Below are positions 47,101 to 62,400 of a DNA stretch of 64,000 nt, piece by piece. The stretch's first letter is position 1; every line of letters starts with the position of its first letter. Source of the stretch: Stercorarius parasiticus (Eukaryota > Chordata > Aves > Charadriiformes > Stercorariidae); assembly GCA_013396915.1 (NCBI GenBank), contig VWZL01000670.1, forward strand, positions 125,426 to 189,425. The letters run 5' to 3'. The notes beneath the pieces were generated by a model, which saw nothing but the letters and a program-made list of their open reading frames with translations, was not told the origin of the DNA and searched no databases. The position numbers were made by a program, and so were the translations under genes.

Positions 47101-49410
47101 AAGTACAATTTTAAATTCTTAAGTTTTCATTTAAAAATCACTGAAACTATATTTCAGCTTTTTGAAAATAAGTCTCTTCACTTTAAAATCACAAAAATTT
47201 ACAGTTCTAAGAGATTTAATTTTAAGTACCATTTTTCAATGTTTACTCTTTCATATAGCGATTTTTAAAGAGCAAGCTGATTAGATGAACCTTTCTCCTG
47301 TCTTGAATCTTTTCTCCTGTGTTACTAAATAGAAAGTGTCATATTCTGTGTTATAAATATTCAGGAAAGATAACAGATTGCGTGATATTTCATTCCATAT
47401 GATAATGCCTTTTACAGAATATTCCTATGACAAATATGGGAACCATTTAAATACAAGGAGTGGACCAGTAATCTTAATCTTTCAGGCAACTTTTAGTTAC
47501 TTTTTAAAATTACATTCTGGTGATACCTGGATATTTTAATTTATATTCTTACTTTTAAAATTAAATTGCACGTTAAGAATTTATTTTAGGATCTTTCCAC
47601 AGATGTCTCTTACAATAAACTGTTCCATGATCTACCAATCAACCAGACACCTAGAGAGCCTATTTAACAGTGTTTTTTCTAATCCAGGGAATCAAATATT
47701 TTGCTGTCACTGTATTAAAATATCCCATTTCAAGTACCTGTTATTCTCTTTTCTGCTTCATTCTTTGCTAAGGGCATGGAAAAATTTTATTCTAATTGAA
47801 CAAGTCAATTACATTGCTTGCAAAACTCGTTAAGGTCAGGATTTGGCTTGAGTGGTCAAACACATTTCTGATGTAAGACTTTGCTCTTACACCACAAGCA
47901 CATTCTACTATGTTTTCATAGCCTAAATATTTGTAATATGCTAAATTCCTCTCACAAAACATCCATTTCCATGCATTCATTTTAGTTTCAAAATTTCTAT
48001 AATTAACTTAAAATGCGTGGCAAAACTCAAGGACTGAGAGAGCAATTATAGAAGTGCTGAATGAAGAAACAATTATGTTATGCCAATAATCACTCTTTTA
48101 TGAGTAAAAGTATCAATGTCATACTTGGTTATGTGCTTATCTCAGTCAAAAATATATTCTGTACTTGATATGAAACAGAAATCATAATTTCAGTACACTG
48201 ATGTCTTTCATAATCTCCTGTGGACAGCTTTTTTGATCAGATGCAATATTTTTGCAATTTTAAGTGGTCTTAATGACTACACAGAAGAACCAGTCTGAAC
48301 TCTGAACTTGGATGTATCCCACCTTTTATAATACTTTAGTAAACAGCATAGCGACCACTTTTTTCCAGCTATACTGTAAATTTCTGTTTATTACAAGTGT
48401 AGCTCTAGAAAAAAAATGTTGGAAATAGACATGAAAATACAAATTTTCTGTAAAATAAGAAATGGGAATATGCAGGTCAGGTTGTTCTTACATCTCTCAA
48501 ATAAATTGTAAAGAAAAAAATCAACATAAATACAATAACAGCTGATTGAGTGATTCAAGCGTTCTAAGACAGGAAATGAGCAGAACATAATTTAGTGGTT
48601 AAAATTAATTAGCTGCATTATTTTATACTTCTCTTGCATTCACTAGTCCTTGAAATTGCAAGAAATAAGTTGACAACAATAACCCTCGTATCCAATTTTA
48701 TATGCACAAGAAATATTTAGGATAAGCACTATCCAAACACATAAGATTTGTGGGTTACTTTTTCTTTTTGTGCTATTTTCATTTAGCTGATTTGACTTTT
48801 GGAACTGCAACAGTCTTGGGAAAGTTTAGACATTTTACTGATGTTTTCCTTTCACATCCACCTTTCCAATCTTACTCTTTGCAACACTTTGTTTTAAAGG
48901 ACAGTCAGCTTTTTTAGACAGACGGGTTGCTTTAACAACTTGGTTAAAGAGCACAGCTGTTTTGAAATACATATTTCAATAAATACCTATTCATGTTACA
49001 TGTACAAAGCAGCAGAGAGTCTTCGGTTTCTAGAAGAACAGAAATAGCAGACATGGTTCCGAAAAAATCCCAAAACTGGTTCCTTATTTTTGGATTGCAT
49101 ATTGTTGTAGATGAAATTCCTCTGCTTGAAATCAATAAGTACGTATTGTTAAATGAATTTTTCCATACTTAGTCAAAAATATTGATTTTTAAAGCCTTCT
49201 TTTCCTTTGATATGAATATATTAAATAATTCTGCCTAATTGTATCAATCAAGTGCAAGCCACAGTTAGTGCTCCATAATTTACTCTCTATTATGTGCTAC
49301 TGTTTACCTATATAGTGATATTTCATTGTATGTAATTAAGGGAGAGCATAAACAAAACATCAAAGCACAGCAGTTTAAAGCTATACTGTTAGGTATAGAA
49401 AATTATATGT
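44127..49410. other. Non-coding stretch, nothing recognised
   Basis: More than 5 kb of strongly AT-rich DNA with no repeat family or gene that I can support. Open frames do not exceed about 110 codons and lack domains. A short stem TCGGG-AGA-CCCGA occurs near 45846-45858. Confidence 0.5.
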
Positions 49411-49456
49411 TCATAGAATCTGGAAGGGACCTTAAGGATCATCTGTCCCAACCTTT
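49411..49456 (-). mobile_element. CR1 LINE 3'-end fragment, antisense
   Basis: The plus strand reads TCATAGAATCTGGAAGGGAC, then CTTAAGGATCATCTGTCCCA and ACCTTT, which is the reverse complement of a CR1 terminus (octamer tail, GGTCCCTTCC block, TAAGATGATC block, then TTGGGAC). Only about 46 bp are kept. It falls inside a 101-codon plus-strand frame (49326-49631), which is therefore unlikely to be a gene. Confidence 0.85.
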
Positions 49457-52400
49457 CTTGGCAGAAGAAAAGTTGTATTGTACAACAGAAACAATTCAAA
49501 CAGAAACAGAAACAATTTTGAGAGCAGGACATAAAAACAGTAAACTGAAGTCTTTGATTGTATATGTGGTACTGATAAAAGTTTACATATCTTCATGTTG
49601 TAACAAAAGTTACAATAGTCTTCATCTGTAGAATGGAGGTAGTAATACATAGCAAGCTTTGTTAAGGATATCGAGAAGTATGCATTAAAAAAATCTTATA
49701 TGTAAGACTCACACAGTTTTTAAAGCATACATCAAAATAACCATGGAGGTGAGGTAAGTTTAATAGTATGTTTGACTATTTCTCCTTGTATTCTCTTTCC
49801 CCATATTTTTAATAATCAAACCCAACAGTAACAACAACAAAAAACAAAAAAGGTGTTTTCTCTTAAATGAATAGGTTGAAGTGGTGCTTATTAGATTTGC
49901 ATAGCTAAATCCAAAATAACTCTTCAGTTTTGAAGCTGACTTGATTCTTTAATTAAGCCTGAATTTAATTCTTGCTTCTAAATTGGACCAGGAAAAATGC
50001 AAGAGCTATACATAATTTAATCTCCTATTACTTTATTTCTATTCAAAGCTGTTCTTCATTAACAGCTCAGCTATTGAATTAACCAGCATGGGACAACCCA
50101 AAAATATGCATATTGAATCTCTCATTTCAACGAAAATAATTCTCTTTGACCTCAGAATCAGGCCTGAAGTGCTGAAGTCATTTTAGAAAATCTAATCCAT
50201 AAAGTCTATGCATTTTGTTCGTATGTATTGCCAATTGAGAAGTGATTTTATAACTACGTTAAAAACAGGTTTGAACTGCCTTAGGAAACACTTTAGGAAA
50301 TACAGTTATAAATAACAGTCTCTTTATGCCGCAGTTGAAACACCCAGGTAAAATTAGAGACTGCTTCAGAAGAATTCTCATGCAACAACTATTAATTTCT
50401 TTAATAGAGATATTAATTACTTCTTTGCAATTTCTCAAGGTAAGACGACGTTCAAATAATACATGACTAATATATACCAAGGGAAGTATTTAAAGAATGA
50501 AACACCCCGTATTTAGTTCTTAAAACTATTTCTTCATACTGTACATGAAAATAATTTTCATTCCAGGGTAAAGGCTTTAATTTTTTGTTCAGTGTGTGCA
50601 TTTACTCATGTAAAGCTGATAAATTTTCCCTGTACAGTAATTGAAAGAGGATTCTTTACTTCAGCCCCTCTGCTACTCTGCTACTTGCAATAAATCCAGT
50701 ATCATTTATGACAGTGATCAACCCATATTTTATCCTCCCCCTCTGCTTTTTTTTTGAGTGGTTTTAGAAGAATATGGTTGCATTTTAAAACCATGTCAAA
50801 TCAGGGAGAGATTTTATGTTTTTCAGAGCACACCGCACTTCTTAAAGTCTTATGCTCCAACCATAAATGAGTTCTGAGAGATCCATAGAGATCACAGTGC
50901 AGTGGTTGAGGAGCAGTCTGATGTGGTGTTTCATGGGAACAAAGCTAGCTCACAAAATGCATACCCCCATGGTATCTTAGGAGTATAACTGCAATTTACA
51001 CTGTATATGAAGTAAGATAATATATTTGAAATATCAGTCCCTCTTAAGTAATTATAGAAGTGGAATTGATAAACCAAATAATGTATTTTCTACAGACAGG
51101 ATTCAAGAAAATATTTAAGCAGACTTCCATCTACCTGAAGAAACATCAGAGCAAAGGGAATAGAATATTATCTAAATGTTTGTATGTTTCAAGTTTGACA
51201 AACATCAGAGAAAGGTAACGTAAACTGGATGTTGCTTGTCCACAAGATTTAATGAGAAAGTAATAATACCTACCATCCACCAACTTTTGTTGAAGACTAA
51301 TTCCAAAATCAACCTTTAAAAAGTCTTATATTGATGGATCACCACAAGGCTGCCCAAACACAACAGCGTAACAGGGGAACAGGAATGATCACTTACATTC
51401 TGAGTAGTTACAAATGGTTTAGAATTTCATTATTTGTCAAGAATTACCACCAAAAGGTAAAAAAGTTCAACACAAAACATGTTGTTCTACCAAAGAGCTG
51501 AGGTGAAGAATGAAGTATGGCTGAAATGAGACTTTAGGTACAAACCACAATATTAGCAAAAGTACATACTCTACACTTTAGTTATAAAGTCACACTTACA
51601 ACAATTACTGTTCAATTTTGGTTGCTGTCATTAGACATATTAACATATCTAGGGTCTTTCTGCAAGTTTAAATGTGTGGAATTTAAATACATTGATTTTG
51701 GGCTAGTTTTCTGTGAAAGAAAGGTTTAGAAAACTGTTCCCTTATTAATACCTTCTGAAAATATTGTCTGGTTTCAGTTAAATTTCACACAAAGCTCGAA
51801 ATTTTGAAAGATGAGTGTCCCAACTAGGAAGCAGATTTTGACATGAACTCCACCTGTACAGGCTACTAAAAAAAAGAGATGATGGGAAAAACATTATAAA
51901 TTTGACTGCTTAGCCAGCCTGCGTCTCTTTAGATATCAGAGGTTCCAAATATGAAAGAAAATAGATGGAAGTCTCACCTGTGTTTCTGGCTATAGAAGGC
52001 ACTAATGCTGCTCAGTGTTCTACAAGGTCCTTAGCTTGGAAAAAAAATGGGGCTACTGAGTGCTTAGGGGCCAAGGAATGAGATTAGTGGTCATAAACTG
52101 TCCCTGACTGCATGTCTATGAGAAACCCAGGATAGCCCTAAATCCATAGAATCTTTTCTTTGCCCTACCAACATAAGCACATAAGACTTCCAGTTGAGAA
52201 ACGTCATTTGAGTTCAGTTGGGTTTAGTCTTCTGTTTCTCTAATTTGTCTTCTAATGACTTTTGTCCTGTGACCCTGAGTGTCTCAAATACGTTGTTTAT
52301 CCAAGAAAATTACCTGTCTTTGAATTATTTCTTTTTTAACTTCTCATGTGTTTTTATGTGGAACCAATGCTTATAAGAAATCTATTCAATATACAAGACT

Positions 52401-55400
52401 CCGTACCTATGCTTCAATCTGCTGCTGAATTTCATATTAGGCCGGCTATGACAGATGGTTCAAGTTTACTAAGACATTGAGAGATAACATTCAAGCATTC
52501 AGATATACCCAGTAGTTTTTGATAGCATGGGATATGATGTCTGCAAACAAGAGTATGGAGGAAATATTTTTAGAAGTCTTTTCTCAAGTCACACAATGAA
52601 GACATTTAAATCTGAAATTTCAATGCATGCAGAACTAATTGGGGTTTTTTATGATTTGCCCAGTATCACTGCTAGTGGTACAGTCATCTCTGCAAGTTCA
52701 TTTCTTTTCCACGTAATTTAGCAAATGATGCCATTGACAATGCATAATAATAGTAAAATTCAACTCTTTTCATGGCTAAGAACAAAAGGGGAAAACAGGG
52801 TCTCCTTCCTAAAAGTAAGTAAATATCCTATCCATAACAACGAGCTGAAAAAGACTGTTAAAATTTGCTACTTCAGAGCCACATTTCATATTTGACAGCT
52901 GATTTAGTTGATTAAGCTGTGATCAAGAGGTAACATCACTGACTAGAAGTGCTTAATAGGGTATTTCAATGAAAAGCAATTATTTCAGTTGAGAGAGACA
53001 TATTCAATAAAAAATTCCATCTTTCTATTATTTTATATTGCCTTGCCTTTAATTTTCACTCCTTTCTCAAAAAACTATTAAACTATTCCTCAGAATTGTT
53101 TTTCTCTTTTCACAAAGGTACTTTTAAGGAACAGTTCACACATTTAAATGCTTTTTAAAGGCATTTATAAAAGAATTTCTCAGGATCTCCCTACAAGTTA
53201 CTCATCTTCAATACTGAGGATTACCTCTGTTTCTTCTCACCACAATAAATGTAATGTTACTGCAAAAATAGAAAAATTATATAATGCTTAGGAGGGATTA
53301 GAGTACATCTGTTTTGTTTCCTCATAAATTAATGGAAAACCTCCACAACTTCAGTAGAAGTGTTATATGGCTCCCTGTTTTGTTTTTAGCTAGCCAGCTC
53401 TATTACAGGAATCAATTAACAAGGCTAGTCACAATGCTCTGCTGGCATCAAATATAGTCATGCATAAACAAGGAAAGTTTAAAAAAAATCACAGGCAATT
53501 TAATGTCCGTTAGAAATTCAGTGGTGGAAAAACAATTATTGTTTTCAGTTTCCAAATCCTGCTAACTATAAGCAATCACAAAAACAAGTAAACTTAAGAA
53601 AGCCAGACATATTTCTAAAAATAGTACTATTGACAAAAAATTCTTGGTCTTTTTTCTATACATAAATAAAAAAGTGCCATTATAGCACTGAAAAGACTGC
53701 AGCTAGTTCACGCACCCTTATTTTTAGGAACACGAAACACTGCTAAGTTTTAACACTGACAGATGCAAATTTGTTTCTTCACAGAGAACCTGCTGCGTGC
53801 ACATAATGCCTGCAGAATTTTTCTGTTCCACAAAATATTGGATAATGAAGCACCACAATCAGTTTATAAGTTTTGACAATTATCAGCCTGATGGTGTAAA
53901 TTAGTGATCTAAGTGAAGTACAGAAAAGAATAATTGTCACAAATTACAACTTTCAACATTAAAATGCATCATTTTATTATTACCAATAAAGCATAATCTG
54001 AAAATGCTCTCTCCCTCCCAATGGATGGCAGTGGCTGTTGATTAGGGTGTGCTGGTGAAAAGAGGGATTTAAGCATCACCTGTAATTTCATTAGGCTGAT
54101 GTCTGGGAGGGGACAGTGTGAAATGTGACAGGGGCCTCATCTGCCCTGGTTTCCTTGACTCCATAACTCAGGTGCCTTAGTGGACCTCCTACAGGGTTTT
54201 TGCAGCACTCACCACCAAGCCAGACCTTCCCAAACAGTGTCCTCCACCAACTCCTGCCTGGACTCGCTCACGCAACCTCTTGTCCTCTGGAAGGCCTCCA
54301 AAGAGAAGCCCTGTTCTGCAAATTCTGCAGTGTGACATGTTTCCCAGGCATTTTGTCCATATGCACAACATAAACCATAATGCTAATACACGCTCAGATG
54401 TGTCTTCAGAGCTTTATGGCTCCAGTTTAGTATCCCTGAAAGGACCAAAATGGCCATAGCATTTGCTGTTTTAAAAAAACCCGCTTTTCTCCCAGAGTAC
54501 TACCTAGAGTATTATCAGTATAAGAAGGTGAAATGTATCTTTTTTTCCTATTTTCTTCTTTTCTAGACTAACCTTCCCAGTGCCTGATTATTCAGAATCT
54601 TTTGCAATAAAATCATGAATCCTGTCAAGTCAAAAGGAAAGACTATTTAAGCAAAACAATATAACAGATGAGTTTAATCTACTTTTACTGAAATCTGGCA
54701 TATGTATCATCACTTTATTCACGTATATAAATAAAAGAAGATCTGAAGATCTTCCCTGACTGCATATTTCTTTGACTCAGTAAATTGAATGTTCTCAATC
54801 TGAATGTTCTTGGGGTAAATTATGGTCAAGCAATCTTAATCTGATGGGAGGCACAGTTCCAAAACTGGTGAGGGGGCACGCACAGATCTCTTTCAGCAAA
54901 TGTTCACACTCCCTAAACTTCTGTATTGAAAATAAGACAAGCCAGAAGCATGGACTGCATGGCAAAGGATGTTAAACAGATGACAGTGGAATTCTCTGAT
55001 CAGCCTCATTACCTGAGCGGATTTAGCGGACTCTCAATTTACAATGTGAACCACAGGCTGGTTGGCAAAAGCAAGCTAATAGTTTCTAAACTTCTCTCCA
55101 TTCAGGTAGTGATTTTCAGCAATCTGCAGAAGAAGAGTCCTCTGATGAAGAAGTGCCTCACAGCAAGCATTCGTGAAGAACTTACCTGTACCCGGAGCTT
55201 TCACCACCAAGAATCGCATGGAAGATGGCACTGGGCAGAAACTTGATTTATAAATATGTTGGCTTGCTCAGATAAGCAAGAAGGTAAATCCATCTGTGAT
55301 TACAAATGACAATACAAGTAAACCCACTAGCAGGATTTTTGGGCACTCTTTGCTCATGAACCCCACACTCACAGCCAAGGTGACAAGTTGGATTGCAGCT

Positions 55401-56423
55401 GCTAACATGGTAAATAAACTATGACTGTGTAATGACCAGCTGATTCAGCTCCATGAAATGATCTAAACTAAAATCGAGAGAGAGGATTCAGAGTAATACA
55501 TGATTGCTTACATAGTTTCAGTCAAACACAAGGTTGGCCTGAACAGAAATGCTTATGCATTTTGAATAGGAGCATGATTAATCCAGCCCATATGGAGAGG
55601 AAGAAAATTGATTCTTAATATTACAACTTGTTTTGGATGCCATGATCCTATTCAGGGATGGTGAGACGTAAGTATTACTACCCAGTTCAGAAAATATGAA
55701 ATGGTGAAAAGCGTGTTTTGTGTGAAAATCCTGGAGTTTCAGAGTAAGCACTCAGATCAGGCAGGGCTGTATGGGGGTTGGGATATGACGTAGAGGAAGG
55801 TAAAAAGGAACAGCACCTGCATGCAGAAAATAGCTGTGAGATTACTGGATGACCCTGAGAAACCAACACAAACCAGAACATCTGTTTGGCTCTATCTGCT
55901 TCTTGTTGTGTGTTGGCAAAACTTTCTGAACAAAAAGCTTAGACCTAGGAATACACAGTGTAACCTAAGAAGCTGATTAATTCTTTCTAGCTCTGATCCA
56001 TTTAACTACCCGATATGTGGAAGGTGAGAGCTGGAAAACACTTGCAAGCAGTGTAAGCTTTTTAGCTTGGTACTCATGCCCTTCACTGCTTCTGCTTTTA
56101 TTGAGATACGTGTCCTAATTGACATCACTCAAACATTTCATGAGGTTATAAAGATGGCTAAGCATTAAGAAGCTCAACTAAAGTGAGGAATATGTGCCTT
56201 CACTAGAGGCAACTGGTTGCCAGTAAGAGATGGAAAACTATTTAATCCTTTGCTTTCACTTCATCATCCAGCTGTCTAGAATCTCATGCTTCCTATAACT
56301 GTCAGTATGAAGGCAAATTATTTGTCATTTGTCATGACAAGTTGTAATATTTAAAGCTTATTCTGAAAAGCAGAAGTCTCATTGAGGATGGGTGACAAAA
56401 ACTGTTCAGAAGACAAGAAGAAA
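49457..56423. other. Non-coding stretch, one less AT-rich block
   Basis: No element is recognised. The interval about 54000-54360 is noticeably richer in G and C than its surroundings, but open frames there (minus 54189-54371) show no domain and the block has few CpG. The plus-strand frame 54926-55246 (106 codons) also lacks recognisable features. Confidence 0.45.
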
Positions 56424-56439
56424 GGTCACGTCACGTGGC
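56424..56439. promoter_or_regulatory. Overlapping TCACGTCA and CACGTG motifs
   Basis: GGTCACGTCACGTGGC contains a palindromic E-box CACGTG (56432-56437) in the GTCACGTGGC context favoured by bHLH-zip factors such as USF and TFEB, overlapped by a CRE-like TCACGTCA. Two CpG in 16 bp stand out in CpG-poor DNA. Function is inference. Confidence 0.25.
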
Positions 56440-59400
56440 TGATGTTTCAGCAAGTGTGGTGTGTGTTAATGATTTTTGCATTTCTAGCTTTTGCGGAGAG
56501 ATGTTGTAGCAGCTGAAATGAGAGAGACATAATAGTGGAGTGAGCGGCACAGCGTTAGTCTTCTCTTGAAAATTTTTTTGAACAGAGAAGAATCTAGTGT
56601 AGGGAACTTCTTTCAAACAAACACTGCACACCGGTGTTTCTTCTCCGTCCTAAGTTAATATATTTAGAAGTTATTTTTAAATGTACCTTTTATCAAACTA
56701 TGCCCTTTAAAAAATATTTCAGGAAAAAAACCTGCACACATAACGTGGTTGCTTTTTTCAGAAATTAAGAAGCTATTCAATGTGTGAACAACTATAATAT
56801 GCAAAACTATGCACTTTATAAAAAATGTTCAGAATAAAATGATACATTCTAGATTCCTGTTATAAAACATCTTGCATTAAACTCGCGTTTGCCATCTAAC
56901 TCTTGATTAAACTAATAGTGGCTTGAAATTACAAGCAATATAAGGGAAATGGACATGGCTACTGAGAAAAAAGTTGGTAAAATGTAGTAATATTTAAACT
57001 GATTTACACTAGAAGTAGCAAAACCAATGTTTTTGTTCAGTTTGTTTAGAAAGTGATCTTATGAAAAAATAAGCAAAAGGCTTTCATAGGTTTCACCATT
57101 TTGAATTATTAAATCAGTTCTGAAAATGGTAGATTTTTTGAAATTCCCCAAAGCACATACGGCTTTGTTATCTTTAAAGAGGAAATAGATAATTCAAGAA
57201 CTATTTGATGGGACAGCGTTTTCTGTGAAATTATGATGTTACAAAGCTTACAAGGTAAACAAGCATTAAAAAGAGAACATGAAGTAATACCCAGAATCTA
57301 GCACAGGTTTAGCTTTAATTCCAAGGCATATGTTAGATATTGTTGCCAAGGCAGCTATAGTTCATCCCAGTTTTTATTCTGCAGGCTAAAGAAGAGAAAT
57401 ATTTCTTTTCTTGCTAGCTTGGGTTCTGATTAAGACTGGGCTTATTAGTATTTATTTAGCCAACTTCATTCTTACCCTGTATTAAAGAGCAAGCTCTTAA
57501 GTTGAATTTTTCTGTTACCACACGTAACTCAAAGCCTTTCACAATGCTGTGGCTTTTTTCATCTGTCCCCTGAGAGCATCTTCAGAACCACAGCAATATG
57601 CAGTTAAGATTCACTTACTGAAATTGCTGCTTACAATATCCATGGTATTCTAGATGTCCGTCTACTACAGCGTACCTAATCTGTTCCACCAAATGAAACT
57701 CTGTAGCTGTGGTTTGTTTTTTTTCACATAAGCAGCAGTGTGCTTAGTTCAAGAGTAAAACTAATCTTTTCCCTTGTCTAGGAGGGATGAGAACTTGGCA
57801 TATGCTTTTACAGCTCTGAGGCAAGGTTAATGGAGCCTCTGCAGGAGCCTGAATGCTAATATGATTTTTATGATCATCATTGTATTAATATCCTTATTTT
57901 TAACTTGTATGTAACAAATTAATTAAACACTGTGCACTACAGAGTTTCTGTTCTTGTTACTGTGATAAAAGACGGCATAATGACTTTTGTTGTAGGCTCT
58001 TTATAATTATTACGGTTCCTTATCTATACAGCTATACTTCTTTAGAACATGTACGATGAGATTGTCACTTTTATCAGGTCACCTTAATGGTCTAACGCGA
58101 TGTTTCATTCGGATTGAAGCACCTTTGCGCTCACATTTAAGGACTGTTAAATTACCAAAAGAAAGGGGAAAAAAATTGTGAGAACTTGAATTATAGACCT
58201 TTTCTTAGTTCAAATTAGAACAGAACAGCTATGCCTGAAGTATACTTTTTACTAAAATATTATGTATAAAATCACTGTTTTTCCAATCACTTGTACGTAG
58301 GATACCCTTTTTCGGAAAGTAAAAGAATTTCCATGGACAGCTGCTCAACTGCACACTACCTTTTAGTAGTATTTTTTTTTTTTTAATGAAGCTTATTACT
58401 TTGAAGTTATGATGTCCAATAAAACATGCTAACCAGTCCTTAAAGTAAATAACTTTAAAGACCTCTGTTAATTTTTTTACTTCTACCACTTTAGACAGCT
58501 GTTATTATCACAGAAGTAAATTCATGTTCAAAGAAACGTAAGTGTCTGACCTAGCCAAAAAAAGTTTGGTTGAAAATTTACATTTTGTCTAGCTGGAGAA
58601 TTCTCTCTTAGCAATGAATAAGTTTGTGGATCATGTTTTGGAAACAGAGTTGAATTTCAAAATCTGAATTTTTTCGTAACTTCAAAATATCATATCCATA
58701 AAAGAACGTGGTCCTGAAAGGTGCTATTTTATCTCTTCCATCACTTGCAACCACTCTAAGTGGAGAAATGTATAACGGCACTAACATTCACATAAGACTT
58801 ACATGAATTGGCATATTCCTTTCATTACTTTCACAAGCTTACCAAGAAAAAGGCATTTTTTTGTTCTGAAATAAAATTCCTAAGAAGTGTCTATTCACCT
58901 AAATACAAAATAGGCACTGCTGGAATTCTGAGAGAACACAGTCTCCCTAAAAACACCCAGTTACCTGGTTAATTTTTACAGGCATATATCCGTCTGTGCA
59001 TGTGTAGAGCTGCCGAACTCTTGATTCAACATGCAATAACTCAAAACTGGAATTCTGCAACTGTAAAGCTCACTTAATCTTGGAGGCTTAAGCTAAGTAC
59101 GAACAGTAGTGCCTGGGAGACCTGCCACCCTAGGCAGCAAGCTACTTTGCTTCTCTCCAAAATTGATCCTGTGGAGTTATTAGAGAAAGCTGGATACTTT
59201 ATCTCTGTGTACAAAGTGTTTATCCCAAAGAATTTTGACACTAGACGAGATTACCCAGGTCACGAATGAATTCTGATTACTGTAACAGAACTGTGACATT
59301 TCTGCCAGCTATATAGTGAACAGTGTTACTAAGTACCGTATTCATTACTCATTAACTGATTCTAAAGCACATTCATCAACTCAGTCTAATATACAAAATG

Positions 59401-62400
59401 AGTCATAACAATTAGAAATTAACTGCAATGCAATGAACGCTATCTCTGAATCAATGCTTTATTGTCTATGCTGGATTTCCTCTCTTCTTTGCACTCATCA
59501 TCAAAACAAAAACACTTCTCCATCCCTATTCATTGATTCTAGATCAGCACTGCAGACTGCAACCATTTGCAAAGCAGCCAGTTCACAGATACAGGCAGCA
59601 GGAGGAATAACATCCTCCTTAACACGGCTTGCTATTAGTAAATCTCAGTGCTGGTAGCACCACATGGGCTTCTTAAAAATTGGGCAGCCCCATTATCATC
59701 GCTGGGAATTCTGGACAGTGATTAATGAAGAATACAATTTCCATAAAGAATAAAATTAACAGCATGACTGAGTATTTATTGAGAACATTACCAATTTTCT
59801 AAAGTTCTATAGGAAGACATTTTATAGTGGAGGAGTATTTTGCTTTGGCTCAAATGGGGTTTGAAAGTAAAAATTTTCCCATGACCATCTAAAAGAGTAT
59901 TGCACTTGAGTGCAAACTGGCAGCATGAGGGGCAAAAAAAAGAAAGTCAGGCCACAAAACCCTCCAGCTGGACACAGTCATCTCTTTTTCAGGTCTGACT
60001 CCAGACACAGACAATGCCTCTGCTAACAGATTCATACATGGCAAAGTGTCCCTTTACTGTTAACACCCAGAAGCTCATTGTACTACTGGGTATGACAAAA
60101 TGGAAACCCACTTCTAGTGCTGACATTATCTTTGTGAGAAACCTTCATCCACATGCAGTCAGTGCCTCCCAGTGCACCGGACAAAGTAGTGGCAGTTTCT
60201 GGAAAGTAAAGGAGTATCAAACTTTCCTGGTAGGTTTACCAGGGGATGCAAGGCTTTGGCTATTTTCCAGCACACATGGATGAAGCATCTTCTCTTGCTC
60301 ACGTGGCAGAAAAGGAAGCTGCTACACAGCTCTGTCCAAACCCATACATCAGCTCTCACAGCTCCTACTAAACCTCAAGATAAATGCATAAATCACATTG
60401 ATTTTATTTTGGGAAAGAGCAAGATTACAAATAGGCAGTGATCTAACATTGCTTCCCACACTGCAAACCTAAACTCATGAGATGAGAGCTAATTTTAGCA
60501 TCATAAATTATTTAGAGATCTGTATAATTTTTTTCTTTGTGGAAAAAGGTACTTGTGAAAAAGATGGGTTTATGTAGGCTTTTTTTTTACTTTAGCTGTA
60601 AAAGGAGTAAAACTGGGGCAAAAGCCACAAAACTTAAACTCCTGTTTGAACTAGATAAGATAGAAACTCATTATTGTCCTCTTAGATCACCTTTGGATCC
60701 AATAAATATATACCTACTGAACTATCAGAAAAAGATTTTCTTCCTTTTCTTCTTTCATTGGTAATAAAATTTTCCAAATAGTTCTATTTTTATCTAAGAA
60801 TGGAAAATTCAATTCAAGCCAGAACCTATCTTGGCTTCTGCAGAACTCAGAAGAAGTGACGGATGGTAACACTACGTGGAACCCTTGATAATCAGTATTG
60901 CTGGCTCATATTTCAGAAACCTTAAGAAAGGAAACTGGTAACATGCTTCTTTATTGCAACACCTGTACACTTAGCGCTCTCTCAACTGCAAGGATGACTA
61001 CCACTTACAGGGGAGAAAATTCCATCTTCTAACAGGTTCAAGAAAGTTGGCTGACTTGCTCTTCACCCAGACATAGCTCTGCGTCCTCCATTACAGATAT
61101 GAAAAAAGCATTTTGCCAGCTTTAGAGGTGGATAACATAAGTGCACAGAGCTCAAAACTGAAATATTGTCTAAAGTGTCTCGGGCATGGAGCTGCTTAAA
61201 TATTTTCTGCAGTTTTAGTATTGTTAAATAATTTTAAAAGTACAAGCAATCTCTGTCTCAGGATCTCACACTGCTCCAAACAGATTTGAAGATAAAACTT
61301 GTGTTTCAACCTACTGTTTTTTCCTTCAGTGTTCATTTTGGTGAGATTCATCTTATCCAACCTAAGCTGTTCAAATCAGACACATAACAAAAGCTTGCCA
61401 CTAAGATTTCCTCTTTAATCAGTGGAGTTATGCAATTTCAGAGAGCAGTTCCTCCTATATGAAATGTGTACAGTTAAGGTGAAAGGAATCCATGTAGCTC
61501 TGTTGCAGAGTAAACAAAGGATAGCTAAATACTTAATATTTAATCATATAAATGTAGTTGACGTGATACTATCATCCCTTAAAATGTTTCCACTAACCAT
61601 GAAAGACCTTTAAAGTAGAACACAGAATTGAAACCTGGTCTCTTATTCTCTGTCAGAATCCAAAATCATGTCCAGAAGTTACAACAGTATTTCCAACTCA
61701 TCTCAAGGTGTACGTGAACCCACTGAAAAGCACCTGAAGTCTACACCTGGTAACAGAAATATGTCTCAAGAAATCAAGAAGTCTAAAATTTTCTATAAAA
61801 TCCCTTCTCAATAGATGTATTCTATGTGCTCATAAAACAGGATATATTGATCTTTTAAATCAAAACTTATTACTTATAAATCTCACCAATGATTTTATGG
61901 GTTATGGCACTGATATCTTTAAATAGGCTTCTTTTTCATTAAGCTAACATGGGAACATCTACTCCAGGATAGATACTCCTGGACAATTTCCAGGCTGGCT
62001 CTTTAGAGTTGTATAGATTAAGTAACAGTAACGAAAATCCATATTTTAAAGAATATTTCTGTTTTTAAAAAGCAATGACAATTTTGTGTTCCATAAACTT
62101 CCTCTCTCTTTCCACAAGTAATTAACTTCGCAGTATACCTTTGGGAGAACTGCAGACGAGCAAACAACGTGGGGAAAAAATATTATTTTTGATTCTGAGG
62201 GTTGATAATATTTCAGCATGTCTCTGGATGCCAGTTTTGTTGCTGCCACTTACTATCTCTCACTTTATTGAGTTAGAGACTGCATACAGTTCAACTGTGA
62301 ATATGCATCAGATTTTTCAAAGTGATCCTTGCACATGTAGAGCCTTTACATATCTGTGTTGCACTGAAACTAGACAGATATATTGAAAAGACGACATGAA

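Noticed and set aside
49326..49631. 101-codon plus-strand frame
   Set aside because: It runs through an antisense CR1 tail and has no other protein-like features.
54000..54370. Less AT-rich block considered as an exon or CpG island
   Set aside because: Few CpG, no convincing frame and no recognised repeat.
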